DNA of 44,348 nt from Pseudomonadota bacterium (GTDB lineage: Bacteria > Pseudomonadota > Gammaproteobacteria > Pseudomonadales > Oleiphilaceae): the NCBI GenBank assembly GCA_023430625.1, contig JAEZAA010000288.1:1-44348 (forward strand), read 5' to 3'. The translations under genes and the position numbers were made by a program. Numbering within the stretch: position 1 is the first letter of the stretch; every line of letters starts with the position of its first letter. The notes below the pieces were generated by a model. It saw nothing but the letters and a program-made list of their open reading frames with translations, ran no database searches and was not told where the DNA came from. Positions 33,461 through 41,800 of this stretch are shown here, in pieces.

Positions 33461-35170
33461 ATGGTAGTTGCAGGCGAGACGGAATCCCTCAAAATCCTGA
33501 TCGCGGACGATAACGTCTCTGACCTCATGATCCTGCAAAGTATCGTCAGGAAGCAGGGGCATCAGGTGATCACCGCCACGGATGGCATCGAGGCGGTGGA
33601 GCTGTTTGAGCGGGAATCGCCGCAACTGGTTCTGCTCGATGCCCTGATGCCGCGGATGGATGGCTTCGAAGCGGCGCGTTTAATCAAGGAACTGGCCGGC
33701 GAAGAGCTGGTTCCCATCATTTTTCTCACCTCCCTCACCGAAGCGGAATCCCTGGCGAAGTGCCTGGATGCCGGCGGTGACGATTTCCTGTCCAAGCCCT
33801 ATAACCAGATCATCCTGAAGGCGAAGATCCAGGCCTTCAACCGCATGCGGGTGATGCACAAGACACTCCAGCATCAGCGCGACCAGATCGTGCGCCACAA
33901 CGAGCACATGCTGCGCGAGCAGCGGGTGGCCAAGCGGGTTTATGACAACGTGGCGCATCTGGGGTGTCTGCACGCCCGCAATATCCAGCATTTGCTGTCG
34001 CCGTTATCCGTGTTCAACGGCGACGTGCTGTTGGCCTGCCAGAAGCCTTCGGGCGGCATGCATGTGCTGCTAGGGGACTTCACCGGCCATGGCCTGCCGG
34101 CGGCGATCGGTGCCATGCCGTTAGCCGAGATCTTCTACGGCATGACCGCCAAGGGCTTCTCCATGCCCGACGTGTTGCGGGAGATCAACCAGAAACTGAA
34201 GAAAATCCTGCCGGTTGGCTTCTTTTGCTGTGCGGTCATGGTGGATCTCAACTTCTCCCGGCGCGACATCGAGATCTGGATGGGCGGCATGCCGGACTGC
34301 CTGCTGTTACGCCGGGGCGAGTTGGTGACCTTGCAGTCGAACCACCTGCCGCTGGGCGTGCTGGCATCGCAAAATTTCCGGGTTGAGACCTACAAGTACG
34401 ACCTGGACGACGGCGATCGGATCTTTCTCTGGTCCGATGGCATCGTGGAGGCGCGTGATCCCGACGGCGAGCTGTTCGGCGAGGAGCGCCTGCGCCAGGT
34501 ATTCCTTGAGAACCAGGAGCCGGCCTCCCTGTTCAGCGAGGTGCGACAGGCGGTCAGCAACTTCATGGGCAGCAGCGAGCGCAGTGACGATCTCACCATG
34601 GCCGAGGTGGTCATGATGCCGGAGGAGGAGCTGGGCGTTGAACTCACGCCGCTGGTCAACAGTGCCCTGACGGGACCCCAGCAATGGGCGCTATCCTACC
34701 GCCTGAGCGGCGCGACCCTGCGCGACTTCAATCCAATTCCCCTGTTGCTGCACGTCATCCTGGAGGTGCCGGGGCTGCGTGCGTTGAGCGGACAAATCTA
34801 TACCCTGCTGGCGGAGCTTTATGCCAATGCGCTGGAGCATGGGATTCTCGGGCTTGAGTCGAGCCTGAAGCAAAGCCCGGAAGGTTTTGTACAGTATTAT
34901 GCGGAGAGAGAGCGCCGCCTGAACAATCTGGGACAGGCCTGGATCGATTTTCAGATCAGCCATGTGCCGGAAGGGCGGGGCGGTGTGCTTTGTGTCCGAG
35001 TCGAGGATACGGGGCCGGGATTTGATCACGAGGCCCTGTGCCGCGACCTGCCGCCGCTGGATCAGTACAGTGGTCGGGGCATTCCCTTGCTACGGTCCAT
35101 GTGTCGCCGGCTGGAATTCCAAGGTGCCGGCAATGTCGTGGTGGCCGAATTTGTGTGGCAACGGACCTGA
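33461..35170 (+). CDS. Response regulator with PP2C phosphatase and HATPase domains (HsbR-like)
   Basis: This is a 569-residue cytoplasmic protein with three parts. The receiver domain (10-130) has acidic residues at IADD, phosphoacceptor Asp60 (LVLLDALMP) and Lys112. A coiled-coil linker follows. The PP2C/SpoIIE phosphatase (about 160-390) has metal ligands in GDFTGHG (Asp206) and WSDGIVEARD. The C-terminal HATPase anti-sigma kinase-like domain (about 440-569) has ELYANALEHG, VEDTGPGFD and GRGIPLL. This architecture matches P. aeruginosa HsbR, which both phosphorylates and dephosphorylates HsbA depending on its receiver state. Here it likely acts on the STAS protein encoded just upstream. 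Confidence 0.9.
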   Translation: MVVAGETESLKILIADDNVSDLMILQSIVRKQGHQVITATDGIEAVELFERESPQLVLLDALMPRMDGFEAARLIKELAGEELVPIIFLTSLTEAESLAKCLDAGGDDFLSKPYNQIILKAKIQAFNRMRVMHKTLQHQRDQIVRHNEHMLREQRVAKRVYDNVAHLGCLHARNIQHLLSPLSVFNGDVLLACQKPSGGMHVLLGDFTGHGLPAAIGAMPLAEIFYGMTAKGFSMPDVLREINQKLKKILPVGFFCCAVMVDLNFSRRDIEIWMGGMPDCLLLRRGELVTLQSNHLPLGVLASQNFRVETYKYDLDDGDRIFLWSDGIVEARDPDGELFGEERLRQVFLENQEPASLFSEVRQAVSNFMGSSERSDDLTMAEVVMMPEEELGVELTPLVNSALTGPQQWALSYRLSGATLRDFNPIPLLLHVILEVPGLRALSGQIYTLLAELYANALEHGILGLESSLKQSPEGFVQYYAERERRLNNLGQAWIDFQISHVPEGRGGVLCVRVEDTGPGFDHEALCRDLPPLDQYSGRGIPLLRSMCRRLEFQGAGNVVVAEFVWQRT

Positions 35171-35203
35171 GTAACTGCCGTTGCATGCGAACAGAGATGA
35201 ACA

Positions 35204-35572
35204 ATGAGCCTAATCTGGAGCGGTTTCATGGGCGATGGGTTACAGCATATTGACGAAGACATGCTGACTGAACTGCGGGATGTGATGGAAGAAGACTTTC
35301 CGCTGTTGATCGAGACGTTTCTCAGGGATTCGCTGCAGCGCCTGGCCGCCATCCGGGAAGCGTTTCAGAATGTCCAGGCGCGGGAGTTCAGCCGTGCCTG
35401 CCATACCTTGAAGGGTAGCTGTATCAACCTGGGCCTAGATCGCCTGGCGGATCTCTGCCGGCAGGGCGAACTCATGGATGGCACCGGCGAACTGGGTCGG
35501 GGAGGGGCACTGCTGGAGGAGCTGGACGCAGAATACCAAATCGTGCGGGAGCTGCTGACGCCCTTGACCTGA
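35204..35572 (+). CDS. Histidine phosphotransfer (Hpt) protein, HptB-like
   Basis: This is a 122-residue four-helix Hpt domain. The phosphoacceptor is His67 in ACHTLKGSCINLG, an almost canonical H-x-L-K-G-S motif. Hpt proteins pass phosphoryl groups from hybrid kinases to receiver domains; the adjacent REC-PP2C-HATPase protein is the obvious receiver. An internal start at 35228 (MGDGLQHIDED) has a better ribosome site (ggag, 7 bases) than the ATG at 35204, so the first 8 residues may not be real. A hairpin follows the gene. Confidence 0.85.
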   Translation: MSLIWSGFMGDGLQHIDEDMLTELRDVMEEDFPLLIETFLRDSLQRLAAIREAFQNVQAREFSRACHTLKGSCINLGLDRLADLCRQGELMDGTGELGRGGALLEELDAEYQIVRELLTPLT

Positions 35573-35599
35573 CGTGCTGGTTTGCCGCGCAAGCGGGCG

Positions 35600-35618
35600 G
35601 CCGTCTTTGAAAGACGGC
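35600..35618 (+). terminator. Hairpin after the Hpt gene
   Basis: GCCGTCTT-TGA-AAGACGGC is a perfect 8-base stem, with an outer GCGGG/CCCGC pairing (35594-35629). No long T-run follows, so it may be a weak terminator or attenuator before fliK. Confidence 0.45.
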
Positions 35619-35645
35619 TTGAAACCCGCCAGCCTGCAACCTGAT

Positions 35646-35675
35646 AAAGTTGCTCCGAAAAAAGTTGGTCCGAAA
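35646..35675 (+). repeat. Tandem 15-base repeat upstream of fliK
   Basis: AAAGTTGCTCCGAAA (35646-35660) is directly followed by AAAGTTGGTCCGAAA (35661-35675), with one mismatch. The second copy overlaps the -24 part of the candidate sigma-54 promoter. Confidence 0.75.
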
Positions 35676-35681
35676 CCTGCT
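35665..35681 (+). promoter_or_regulatory. Candidate sigma-54 promoter of fliK
   Basis: TTGGTCCGAAACCTGCT has GG at 35667-35668 and GC at 35679-35680 with 10 bases between. It deviates from consensus at three positions, so it would be a weaker promoter than those of fleS, fliE and fliL. Confidence 0.45.
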
Positions 35682-35738
35682 AATAACTCCTGAACAGTCT
35701 GGATTGCCGCTTTTGAAGACGCTGTCAGGAGCTACTGC

Positions 35739-36944
35739 GTGGCCATGAACCCACAATTACCTTTCTTGGATCTCAACACCTCGGCGGGACTCGACCGCTC
35801 CGCCTCCGTTCGCAAGGCTCCCGCAACCGGGGCTGGTGCCGGCGCACCCGAGCCATTCTCCCAGGTTTTCTCCCAACAGATGAAAGTCCCGGCAACGCCT
35901 AAGCCCACGGACCTGAGCGCGCGCGCGCAGCCCCAGAAACCGGCGGTGGAGCGGATATCCAAGGCACCTGAGCCGGCCCAATCGAATCGAGCCCAGGAGC
36001 GTAAGACCGACAGCCGGCGCAACGAGCGCTCGGAGCCATCAGCGTCCGAGGCCTCCGGCGCCAAGACAAAGCCGGCAAAGGCATCGGAAAGGAGCGGGGA
36101 CGGCAAGGCGGTGGCCGAGGACGGAACAACTTTGCCGCCCGAAGCGGATGGCATGCCGCTCTATGGTCAGGCAGCGGTGTCCGATGTGCTGGAGGAAGTT
36201 GCTCTGGGCACGGGCAAGGGAATGGCGTCAACCGGCAACCCGATGCAGGGTTTGACGGCCGGAGCGGAAGCCGGGCTCGAGGGAGAAGGGCTTGATCTGG
36301 CCGGGCTGGAACTGGACGGCGAGGCGGAAACCATGACTAAGCTGAAAACCCTGGAGCAGCTAACGGCACTTGCGGGCAAGGCAACGGACGGCAAGCTGTC
36401 GCCTGCCACGCAGGGCGAGGGGCTTGAAAGCTTTCGAACCACATTGGGGGCATTGACCACGTCTTCTTCGACCCAGGTTCGCGAGCCGGCACCACTGGGG
36501 CAGTATGCCACCAGCGTGCAGGTCCCGGTTCAGGATCCCAAGTGGGGCGAACATGCCATGAACAAGGTGGCCTGGCTGACCAGCCAGGGCCTGCGCAGTG
36601 CCGAAATCCATTTGAATCCGGCGGATCTGGGGCCGATCGACGTCAAGATCCAGATGCAGCAGGATCAGGCCACGGTCCAGATCCAGGCCCAGAACGCAGG
36701 TGTACGGGAAGCGCTGGAACAGAACGTCCACCGCTTGCGGGAGGCCCTGGCCGGCAATGGCCTGGGACTGGCCCAGTTCGATGTGTCCACCCAGTCCGGT
36801 CAGCAGCAGGCGCGCGACCAGCAGGCACAAGCCGGCGGTTCGTCGGGAACCTCCTCCGGCAACCATGGCGAAGAGGGGCTGCCTCCCGACGAGGTGGTCG
36901 AGACCCGCGTGGAATCCCTGGGCCTGGTCAACACCTACGTTTAG
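35739..36944 (+). CDS. fliK: Flagellar hook-length control protein FliK
   Basis: This is a 401-residue exported ruler protein. The first 265 residues are low in complexity and rich in Ala, Pro, Glu and Lys, as usual. The conserved C-terminal hook-length domain lies at about 270-350 and contains EIHLNPADLGPIDVKIQM, followed by a helix with EALEQNVHRLREALAGNGL. The tail is Gln/Gly/Ser-rich. The GTG at 35739 has a proper ribosome site (aggag, 7 bases away); the ATG two codons later is spaced too far. A terminator follows. Confidence 0.93.
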   Translation: MAMNPQLPFLDLNTSAGLDRSASVRKAPATGAGAGAPEPFSQVFSQQMKVPATPKPTDLSARAQPQKPAVERISKAPEPAQSNRAQERKTDSRRNERSEPSASEASGAKTKPAKASERSGDGKAVAEDGTTLPPEADGMPLYGQAAVSDVLEEVALGTGKGMASTGNPMQGLTAGAEAGLEGEGLDLAGLELDGEAETMTKLKTLEQLTALAGKATDGKLSPATQGEGLESFRTTLGALTTSSSTQVREPAPLGQYATSVQVPVQDPKWGEHAMNKVAWLTSQGLRSAEIHLNPADLGPIDVKIQMQQDQATVQIQAQNAGVREALEQNVHRLREALAGNGLGLAQFDVSTQSGQQQARDQQAQAGGSSGTSSGNHGEEGLPPDEVVETRVESLGLVNTYV

Positions 36945-36968
36945 TCCCCGCCGGATATTCGTCACCGC

Positions 36969-36998
36969 CAGCGCCTGCCTTTCCAGGCGCTGATTTTT
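36969..36998 (+). terminator. Terminator after fliK
   Basis: CAGCGCCTG (36969-36977), a 6-base loop and CAGGCGCTG (36984-36992) form a perfect 9-base stem followed by ATTTTT. Confidence 0.88.
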
Positions 36999-37122
36999 CC
37001 TGTCTTTTCTCAGCACACCCGCGCATCTGAGCTACACTGGTAAACAATTCCGGTGCGGCTGTTTCCTGCTAATCCGTTGTTAAATCAGACCTTCTTATTA
37101 AATCGAAAAAGCCTTCTGGACT

Positions 37123-37140
37123 GTGGCACGCGGTTTGCTG
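37123..37140 (+). promoter_or_regulatory. Sigma-54 (-24/-12) promoter of the fliL operon
   Basis: GTGGCACGCGGTTTGCTG matches the TGGCACG-N4-TTGCW consensus perfectly, with GG at 37125-37126 and GC at 37137-37138. It lies about 40 bases before fliL and would drive fliLMNOPQR-flhB. Confidence 0.9.
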
Positions 37141-37178
37141 CTAATGACATAGAAGGTTTTTGGTGACGGATATTTGAC

Positions 37179-37679
37179 ATGGCGAGTGAAGCACAGACAG
37201 GTGCTGGGGCAAACAGCAAAAAAACCATGGTCATGCTGATTGTGGGTGTTGTCCTGGTGGCAATCCTGCTGTCGGTGGGCGTGACCTGGTTTTTAATGTC
37301 GGGCACTGACAGTCCGGCGCCGGTCGAGACGACCGCTCCTGCCGGCCCTCAGTTGCCGCAGCGGGCCCTGTATGTTGAGCTGCCGCCCGCATTCATAGTG
37401 ACCTACAGCTATCTGGAGCGGCAGCGTTACATGCAGGTATTTGTCACGGCGTTGACGCGCCAGCCGAAGGCGGCCGAGTTGATCGAGCTGCATCTGCCCC
37501 TGCTCAGGCACCAGCTCAACCTGCTGTTTGGCGATCAGCCCTTCGACAGCCTGCAGACGGATGAGGGGCGTGAAGCCCTGCGCGAAAAGGCAAAGGCACT
37601 GATCAATCAGATGCTGGAAAAAGAAGCACCGGGCACGGCCATCGAGCAGGTGCTGTTTACTAACTTCGTCATGCAGTAG
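37179..37679 (+). CDS. fliL: Flagellar basal body-associated protein FliL
   Basis: This is a 166-residue inner-membrane protein associated with the stator/rotor interface. A short cytoplasmic N-terminus precedes one helix at about 17-39 (MVMLIVGVVLVAILLSVGV), then a periplasmic domain with YVELPPAFIVTY and a C-terminus ending IEQVLFTNFVMQ, as in the family. It is the first gene after the sigma-54 promoter, and fliM begins 8 bases after its stop codon. Confidence 0.93.
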   Translation: MASEAQTGAGANSKKTMVMLIVGVVLVAILLSVGVTWFLMSGTDSPAPVETTAPAGPQLPQRALYVELPPAFIVTYSYLERQRYMQVFVTALTRQPKAAELIELHLPLLRHQLNLLFGDQPFDSLQTDEGREALREKAKALINQMLEKEAPGTAIEQVLFTNFVMQ

Positions 37680-37686
37680 GTCGGTC

Positions 37687-38706
37687 ATGCAGGACTTATT
37701 ATCCCAAGACGAAATTGACGCGCTCCTTCACGGCGTCGACGACGGCGACATCGATACCGATGACGATGCCGATTATTCCGGGGTCAGAACCTACGACCTG
37801 ACCAGTCAGGACCGGATCGTCCGGGGGCGCATGCCGACCCTGGAAATGATCAATGAGCGTTTTGCCCGTTACACCCGCATCAGCCTGTTCAATCTGCTGC
37901 GGCGCAATGCGGACGTCGCCTCGGGCGGGATTCAGATCCTCAAGTTCGGTGAATACATTCACACCCTGTATGTCCCGACCAGTTTGAACCTGGTGAAGCT
38001 GCGCCCGCTGCGCGGCACCAGCTTGTTCATTCTGGATGCCAAGCTGGTCTTCAAGCTGGTGGACAACTTCTTCGGCGGTGACGGTCGCCACGCCAAGATC
38101 GAAGGGCGCGAGTTCACGCCGACGGAAATCCGTATCGTGCAGATGGTGCTGGAGCAGGTCTTCCTGGATATGAAGGAAGCCTGGAACGCCATCATGAAAG
38201 TCGACTTCGAGTACATCAACTCGGAAGTCAATCCAGCCATGGCCAATATCGTCAGCCCCAGCGAAGTGGTGGTGGTGAGCACCTTCCACATCGAACTGGA
38301 CGGCGGTGGCGGTGATCTCCATTTCGCCTTGCCATATTCAATGATCGAGCCCATCCGGGAGGTTCTGGACGCCGGTGTGCAGAGCGACGTGGACGACGTG
38401 GATGAGCGTTGGATCAACGCCATGCAGCAGGACATCATGGACGCCACCGTGCCCATCAATGCCACCGTGGTCGAGCGCAAGATTTCCCTGCGCGAGGTGG
38501 CCAAGTTCAAGCCGGGCGACGTGATTCCGGTGGAGCTGCCGGACACGGTGACGCTCAAGGCCAATGGTATTCCCATTTATCGAACCAAGCTGGGTTCCAG
38601 TAACGGTAATCTGGCACTAAAAATAGTCGAGCGCGTAAAGCGACCCGGAACTTCCTCGGGTAAGGAGTCAGAATGGCTGAGAACGAACGTCCAGAAGACG
38701 AAATGA
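37687..38706 (+). CDS. fliM: Flagellar motor switch protein FliM
   Basis: This is a 339-residue C-ring protein. The extreme N-terminus LLSQDEIDALLHG is the CheY-P binding motif. The middle domain (about 45-230) and a C-terminal SpoA-like domain (about 250-325) follow, with KFKPGDVIPVELPDTVTLKANG. It forms the bulk of the switch complex with FliN. Its last 34 bases overlap fliN. Confidence 0.97.
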   Translation: MQDLLSQDEIDALLHGVDDGDIDTDDDADYSGVRTYDLTSQDRIVRGRMPTLEMINERFARYTRISLFNLLRRNADVASGGIQILKFGEYIHTLYVPTSLNLVKLRPLRGTSLFILDAKLVFKLVDNFFGGDGRHAKIEGREFTPTEIRIVQMVLEQVFLDMKEAWNAIMKVDFEYINSEVNPAMANIVSPSEVVVVSTFHIELDGGGGDLHFALPYSMIEPIREVLDAGVQSDVDDVDERWINAMQQDIMDATVPINATVVERKISLREVAKFKPGDVIPVELPDTVTLKANGIPIYRTKLGSSNGNLALKIVERVKRPGTSSGKESEWLRTNVQKTK

Positions 38707-39206
38707 GCACCGGAGCCGATAATAATGCCGGCGGCGATCCGTTGGCGGATGAGTGGGCGGCTGCCCTGCAGGAGCAGGATACCGGCAGCGTCGACGACGA
38801 ATGGGCCGCAGCGCTGGCGGAGGCGGAAGCCGCCGAGAAGCAGAACAGTACACCCGAGAAAAAAGCACCTATGCAGCAGCAAGCCAAGGTTAGAACAGCG
38901 CCTTTGGAAACCTTCGATGAGGACGAAAATCCGGCGGCGACCGTGCCACCGGATCTGGATGTGATTCTGGACATTCCGGTCACCATTTCCATGGAGGTCG
39001 GCGCTACCCAGATTGCCATCCGCAACCTGCTGCAACTGAACCAGGGCTCCGTGATCGAATTGGACCGGCTGGCGGGCGAACCGCTGGACGTGTTGGTCAA
39101 TGGCACACTCATCGCCCACGGCGAGGTGGTGATGGTCAACGAGAAATTCGGCATCCGTCTGACGGATGTGGTGAGTCCTTCCGAACGTATCAAGAAGCTG
39201 CGCTGA
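38673..39206 (+). CDS. fliN: Flagellar motor switch protein FliN
   Basis: This is a 177-residue C-ring protein, longer than the 137 residues of E. coli. The SpoA domain is at the C-terminus (DLDVILDIPVTISMEVG to SPSERIKKLR). The N-terminal extension is acidic and carries the motif DEWAAAL twice, at 26-32 and 42-48; in Pseudomonas FliN I recall one copy. The ATG at 38673 follows a strong taaggag. An internal ATG at 38703 forms an ATGA overlap with the fliM stop and is an alternative start. Confidence 0.95.
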   Translation: MAENERPEDEMSTGADNNAGGDPLADEWAAALQEQDTGSVDDEWAAALAEAEAAEKQNSTPEKKAPMQQQAKVRTAPLETFDEDENPAATVPPDLDVILDIPVTISMEVGATQIAIRNLLQLNQGSVIELDRLAGEPLDVLVNGTLIAHGEVVMVNEKFGIRLTDVVSPSERIKKLR

Positions 39207-39886
39207 TGATTGAGGTTTTCCGACGCGTGCCAGGGTTTGCACCGGCCTGGGTCCTCGGACTGACGCTGATGCTGGCGCCGTATGGCGCTCTGGCGGAAGT
39301 GGCGCCCGAGATACAGAAGCAGACGGCGGTGGAAAGCCCGGTCGAGGCGCCAGAGCAAGGCGACCAGGCAGTTGAGTCGACCGCGCCTGCCACACAAGAA
39401 CCGGCTGCGGAATCCGCACGGTCGTCATCCGATGAGGCTGCACCGCAGCGGGAACCGAGCGCCAAGCCGGCCGCATCGGCCAAGCCGGGGCAGCAAGAAT
39501 CCATCATCATCACCCGTGGTCCGGCAACCGGGACGCTCGGCTCCGGCCAAAATGCCGTGGGTAGCGGCTCCCTGTTCAGTGTCATGCTGGCGCTGGTGGC
39601 GGTGGTGGTCCTGATTTTTGCCACGGCCTGGCTCATCAAGCGCTTTACCGGCCTCAGCGCCCTCAATAACCGGCAGATCAAGGTTTTGGCGACCCTGCCG
39701 GTGGGCGCGCGGGAGCGGGTGGTGCTGGTGGAAGTCGGGGAGCAGCAGCTGTTGCTGGGGGTGACACCGCAGCAGATCAACACGCTGCACGCGTTCAAGG
39801 AACCGGTGGTCATTCCCGACAAGCCGGGCACGACGGATTTTGCTCAACGTTTACAAGCCATTTTGAGCAAGGGAAACCCCCAATGA
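39206..39886 (+). CDS. fliO: Flagellar export assembly protein FliO
   Basis: This is a 226-residue membrane protein that helps assemble the FliPQR export gate. A signal-like hydrophobic segment (about 11-30) is followed by a Glu/Pro/Ala-rich periplasmic stretch. One membrane helix lies near 128-150 (LFSVMLALVAVVVLIFATAW), and a cytoplasmic domain contains KVLATLPVGARERVVLVEVG and LLLGVTPQQINTLH. It overlaps the fliN stop codon by one base (TGATG) and the fliP start by four. Confidence 0.92.
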   Translation: MIEVFRRVPGFAPAWVLGLTLMLAPYGALAEVAPEIQKQTAVESPVEAPEQGDQAVESTAPATQEPAAESARSSSDEAAPQREPSAKPAASAKPGQQESIIITRGPATGTLGSGQNAVGSGSLFSVMLALVAVVVLIFATAWLIKRFTGLSALNNRQIKVLATLPVGARERVVLVEVGEQQLLLGVTPQQINTLHAFKEPVVIPDKPGTTDFAQRLQAILSKGNPQ

Positions 39887-40641
39887 CTGTAAAGCGCTTG
39901 ATGCCGCTGTTTCTGCTGTTGCTTGCCGGTCTGGGCTGGAGCCAGGGCGCCTGGGCCGACCCGCCCGGGATTCCGGCGTTTCAGGTGACCACCAATCCGG
40001 ATGGCACGGAAGAATATTCCGTCACCCTCCAGATTCTCGGGTTGATGACGGCACTAACCTTCATCCCGGCGTTCCTGATGATGGCCACCTGTTTCACCCG
40101 CATCATCATCGTGTTCTCGATCCTGCGTCAGGCCATCGGTTTGCAGCAGGCACCCTCAAACCAGATCCTGATCGGCATCGCGCTGTTTCTCACCTTCTTC
40201 ATCATGGCACCGGTGTTCAACCAGGTGAACGAGCAAGCCCTGCAGCCGTACCTGGCGGAGCAGATCGGCCCGCTGGAAGCGGTGGAGCGGGCGAGTGGGC
40301 CGGTACGGGAATTCATGCTGGCACAGACCCGCGAGGACGACCTGGGCCTGTTCGTGCGGTTGGCGGGTGATCAGCGTTATGACTCGCCCGAGCAGGTGCC
40401 CTTTACCGTGCTGATGCCCGCGTTTGTGACCAGTGAGCTGAAGACTGCGTTCCAGATCGGCTTTCTGCTGTTCATCCCCTTTCTCATCATCGACCTGGTG
40501 GTGGCCAGTGTCCTGATGGCCATGGGGATGATGATGCTGTCGCCCATCATCATTTCCCTGCCGTTCAAGATTATGCTGTTCGTGTTGGTGGATGGCTGGG
40601 CTCTGATCATCGGCACCCTGGCGGCCAGCTTTGGCATGTAG
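39883..40641 (+). CDS. fliP: Flagellar export gate protein FliP
   Basis: This is a 252-residue protein with a cleavable signal peptide (1-25, ending QGAWA-DP) and several membrane helices. Family landmarks are LMTALTFIPAFLMMATCFTR, ILRQAIGLQQAPSNQILIG and PFLIIDLVVASVLMAMGMMM. With FliQ and FliR it forms the export pore. The start overlaps fliO by ATGA. Confidence 0.97.
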   Translation: MTVKRLMPLFLLLLAGLGWSQGAWADPPGIPAFQVTTNPDGTEEYSVTLQILGLMTALTFIPAFLMMATCFTRIIIVFSILRQAIGLQQAPSNQILIGIALFLTFFIMAPVFNQVNEQALQPYLAEQIGPLEAVERASGPVREFMLAQTREDDLGLFVRLAGDQRYDSPEQVPFTVLMPAFVTSELKTAFQIGFLLFIPFLIIDLVVASVLMAMGMMMLSPIIISLPFKIMLFVLVDGWALIIGTLAASFGM

Positions 40642-40684
40642 CGCCGGTTGCGCCTGAAGGCGCGACCGGGCTGGAGGAAATCTC

Positions 40685-40954
40685 ATGACCCCTGAAATTG
40701 CTGTCGATATCTTCCGCGATGCGCTGTTTCTGATCGTTCTCATCGTTTGCGTCATCATTCTGCCGAGCCTGCTGGTCGGCCTGATTGTCAGCGTGTTTCA
40801 GGCGGCGACACAGATCAACGAGCAGACCCTGAGCTTTCTGCCACGTCTGATCGTGACCCTGCTGATGGTGGTGTTCGCTGGTCCCTGGATGCTGCAGCGG
40901 CTGATGGACTACACCAACCGTCTGTTCATGGACATACCGGGGTTGATCGGTTAG
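40685..40954 (+). CDS. fliQ: Flagellar export gate protein FliQ
   Basis: This is an 89-residue protein with two membrane helices (about 15-40 and 53-75), typical of FliQ. Family features include LLVGLIVSVFQAATQINEQT and SFLPRLIVTLL. The ribosome site (ggagg) is strong. It follows fliP by 43 bases. Confidence 0.96.
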   Translation: MTPEIAVDIFRDALFLIVLIVCVIILPSLLVGLIVSVFQAATQINEQTLSFLPRLIVTLLMVVFAGPWMLQRLMDYTNRLFMDIPGLIG

Positions 40955-40979
40955 TCCGATCACCCTCTGAGCCGTTGCC

Positions 40980-41759
40980 ATGCCCGAGTGGACCAGTCTA
41001 GAAATCAGCAGTTGGGTGGGTCGTCACCTGTGGCCGCTGTTTCGCATCGCCAGTTTCCTGATGGTGGTGCCCATCTTCGGTACCCAGATCGTACCGGTGC
41101 GGGTGCGTCTGGGCATTGCGCTGCTGCTGACGATGGTGGTGGTGCCGAATCTCGGGCCGACTCCGGCCATCGACGCGCTGACCTGGCCTTCGGTCGAAGT
41201 CATCCTGTACCAGGTGCTGATCGGCACTGGCATGGGCTTCATGGTCATGGTCCTGTTCCAGCTGTTCGTGGTCGCGGGGCAAATCATCGCCATGCAGATG
41301 GGCCTCGGTTTCGCCTCCATGATGGATCCCACCAACGGCGTGTCGGTGGCCGTGCTGTCGCAGTTCTACCTGATGCTGGTGACTTTGCTGTTTCTGGCCA
41401 TGAATGGGCATCTGGTGATGATCGAGGTCCTGGTGGAAAGCTTCCGCACCATCCCCATTGGCTACCAAGCCTTTGCGCCGGAGGCCTTGGCTCAACTGTT
41501 CTCCATGTTGACCTGGATGTTCGTCGGCGCCTTGATGATCGCGCTGCCGGCGGTGACTGCCTTGCTGGTGGTGAACCTGGCATTCGGTGTCATGACCCGG
41601 GCCGCGCCCCAGATGAACATCTTCAGCCTGGGCTTTCCTTTCACCTTGGTGTTTGGTCTGTTCATCGTCTGGGTCAGCTTTTCCGGGTTCCTGCCGCAGT
41701 TCCAGCAACTGACGGAAGAAATGTTCGCCTTGCTCAAGGGTGTCATTGGCTCGCCCTGA
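40980..41759 (+). CDS. fliR: Flagellar export gate protein FliR
   Basis: This is a 259-residue polytopic protein with about six helices that completes the FliPQR pore. Visible landmarks are RIASFLMVVPIFGTQIVPVR, GLGFASMMDPTNGVSVAVLS and RAAPQMNIFSLGFPFTLVFG. The upstream gap is 25 bases and the ribosome site is weak. Confidence 0.96.
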   Translation: MPEWTSLEISSWVGRHLWPLFRIASFLMVVPIFGTQIVPVRVRLGIALLLTMVVVPNLGPTPAIDALTWPSVEVILYQVLIGTGMGFMVMVLFQLFVVAGQIIAMQMGLGFASMMDPTNGVSVAVLSQFYLMLVTLLFLAMNGHLVMIEVLVESFRTIPIGYQAFAPEALAQLFSMLTWMFVGALMIALPAVTALLVVNLAFGVMTRAAPQMNIFSLGFPFTLVFGLFIVWVSFSGFLPQFQQLTEEMFALLKGVIGSP

Positions 41760-41800
41760 GCCAGAGACCTGGCATCCACCGCAACCGAGGAGTCTAGGCC

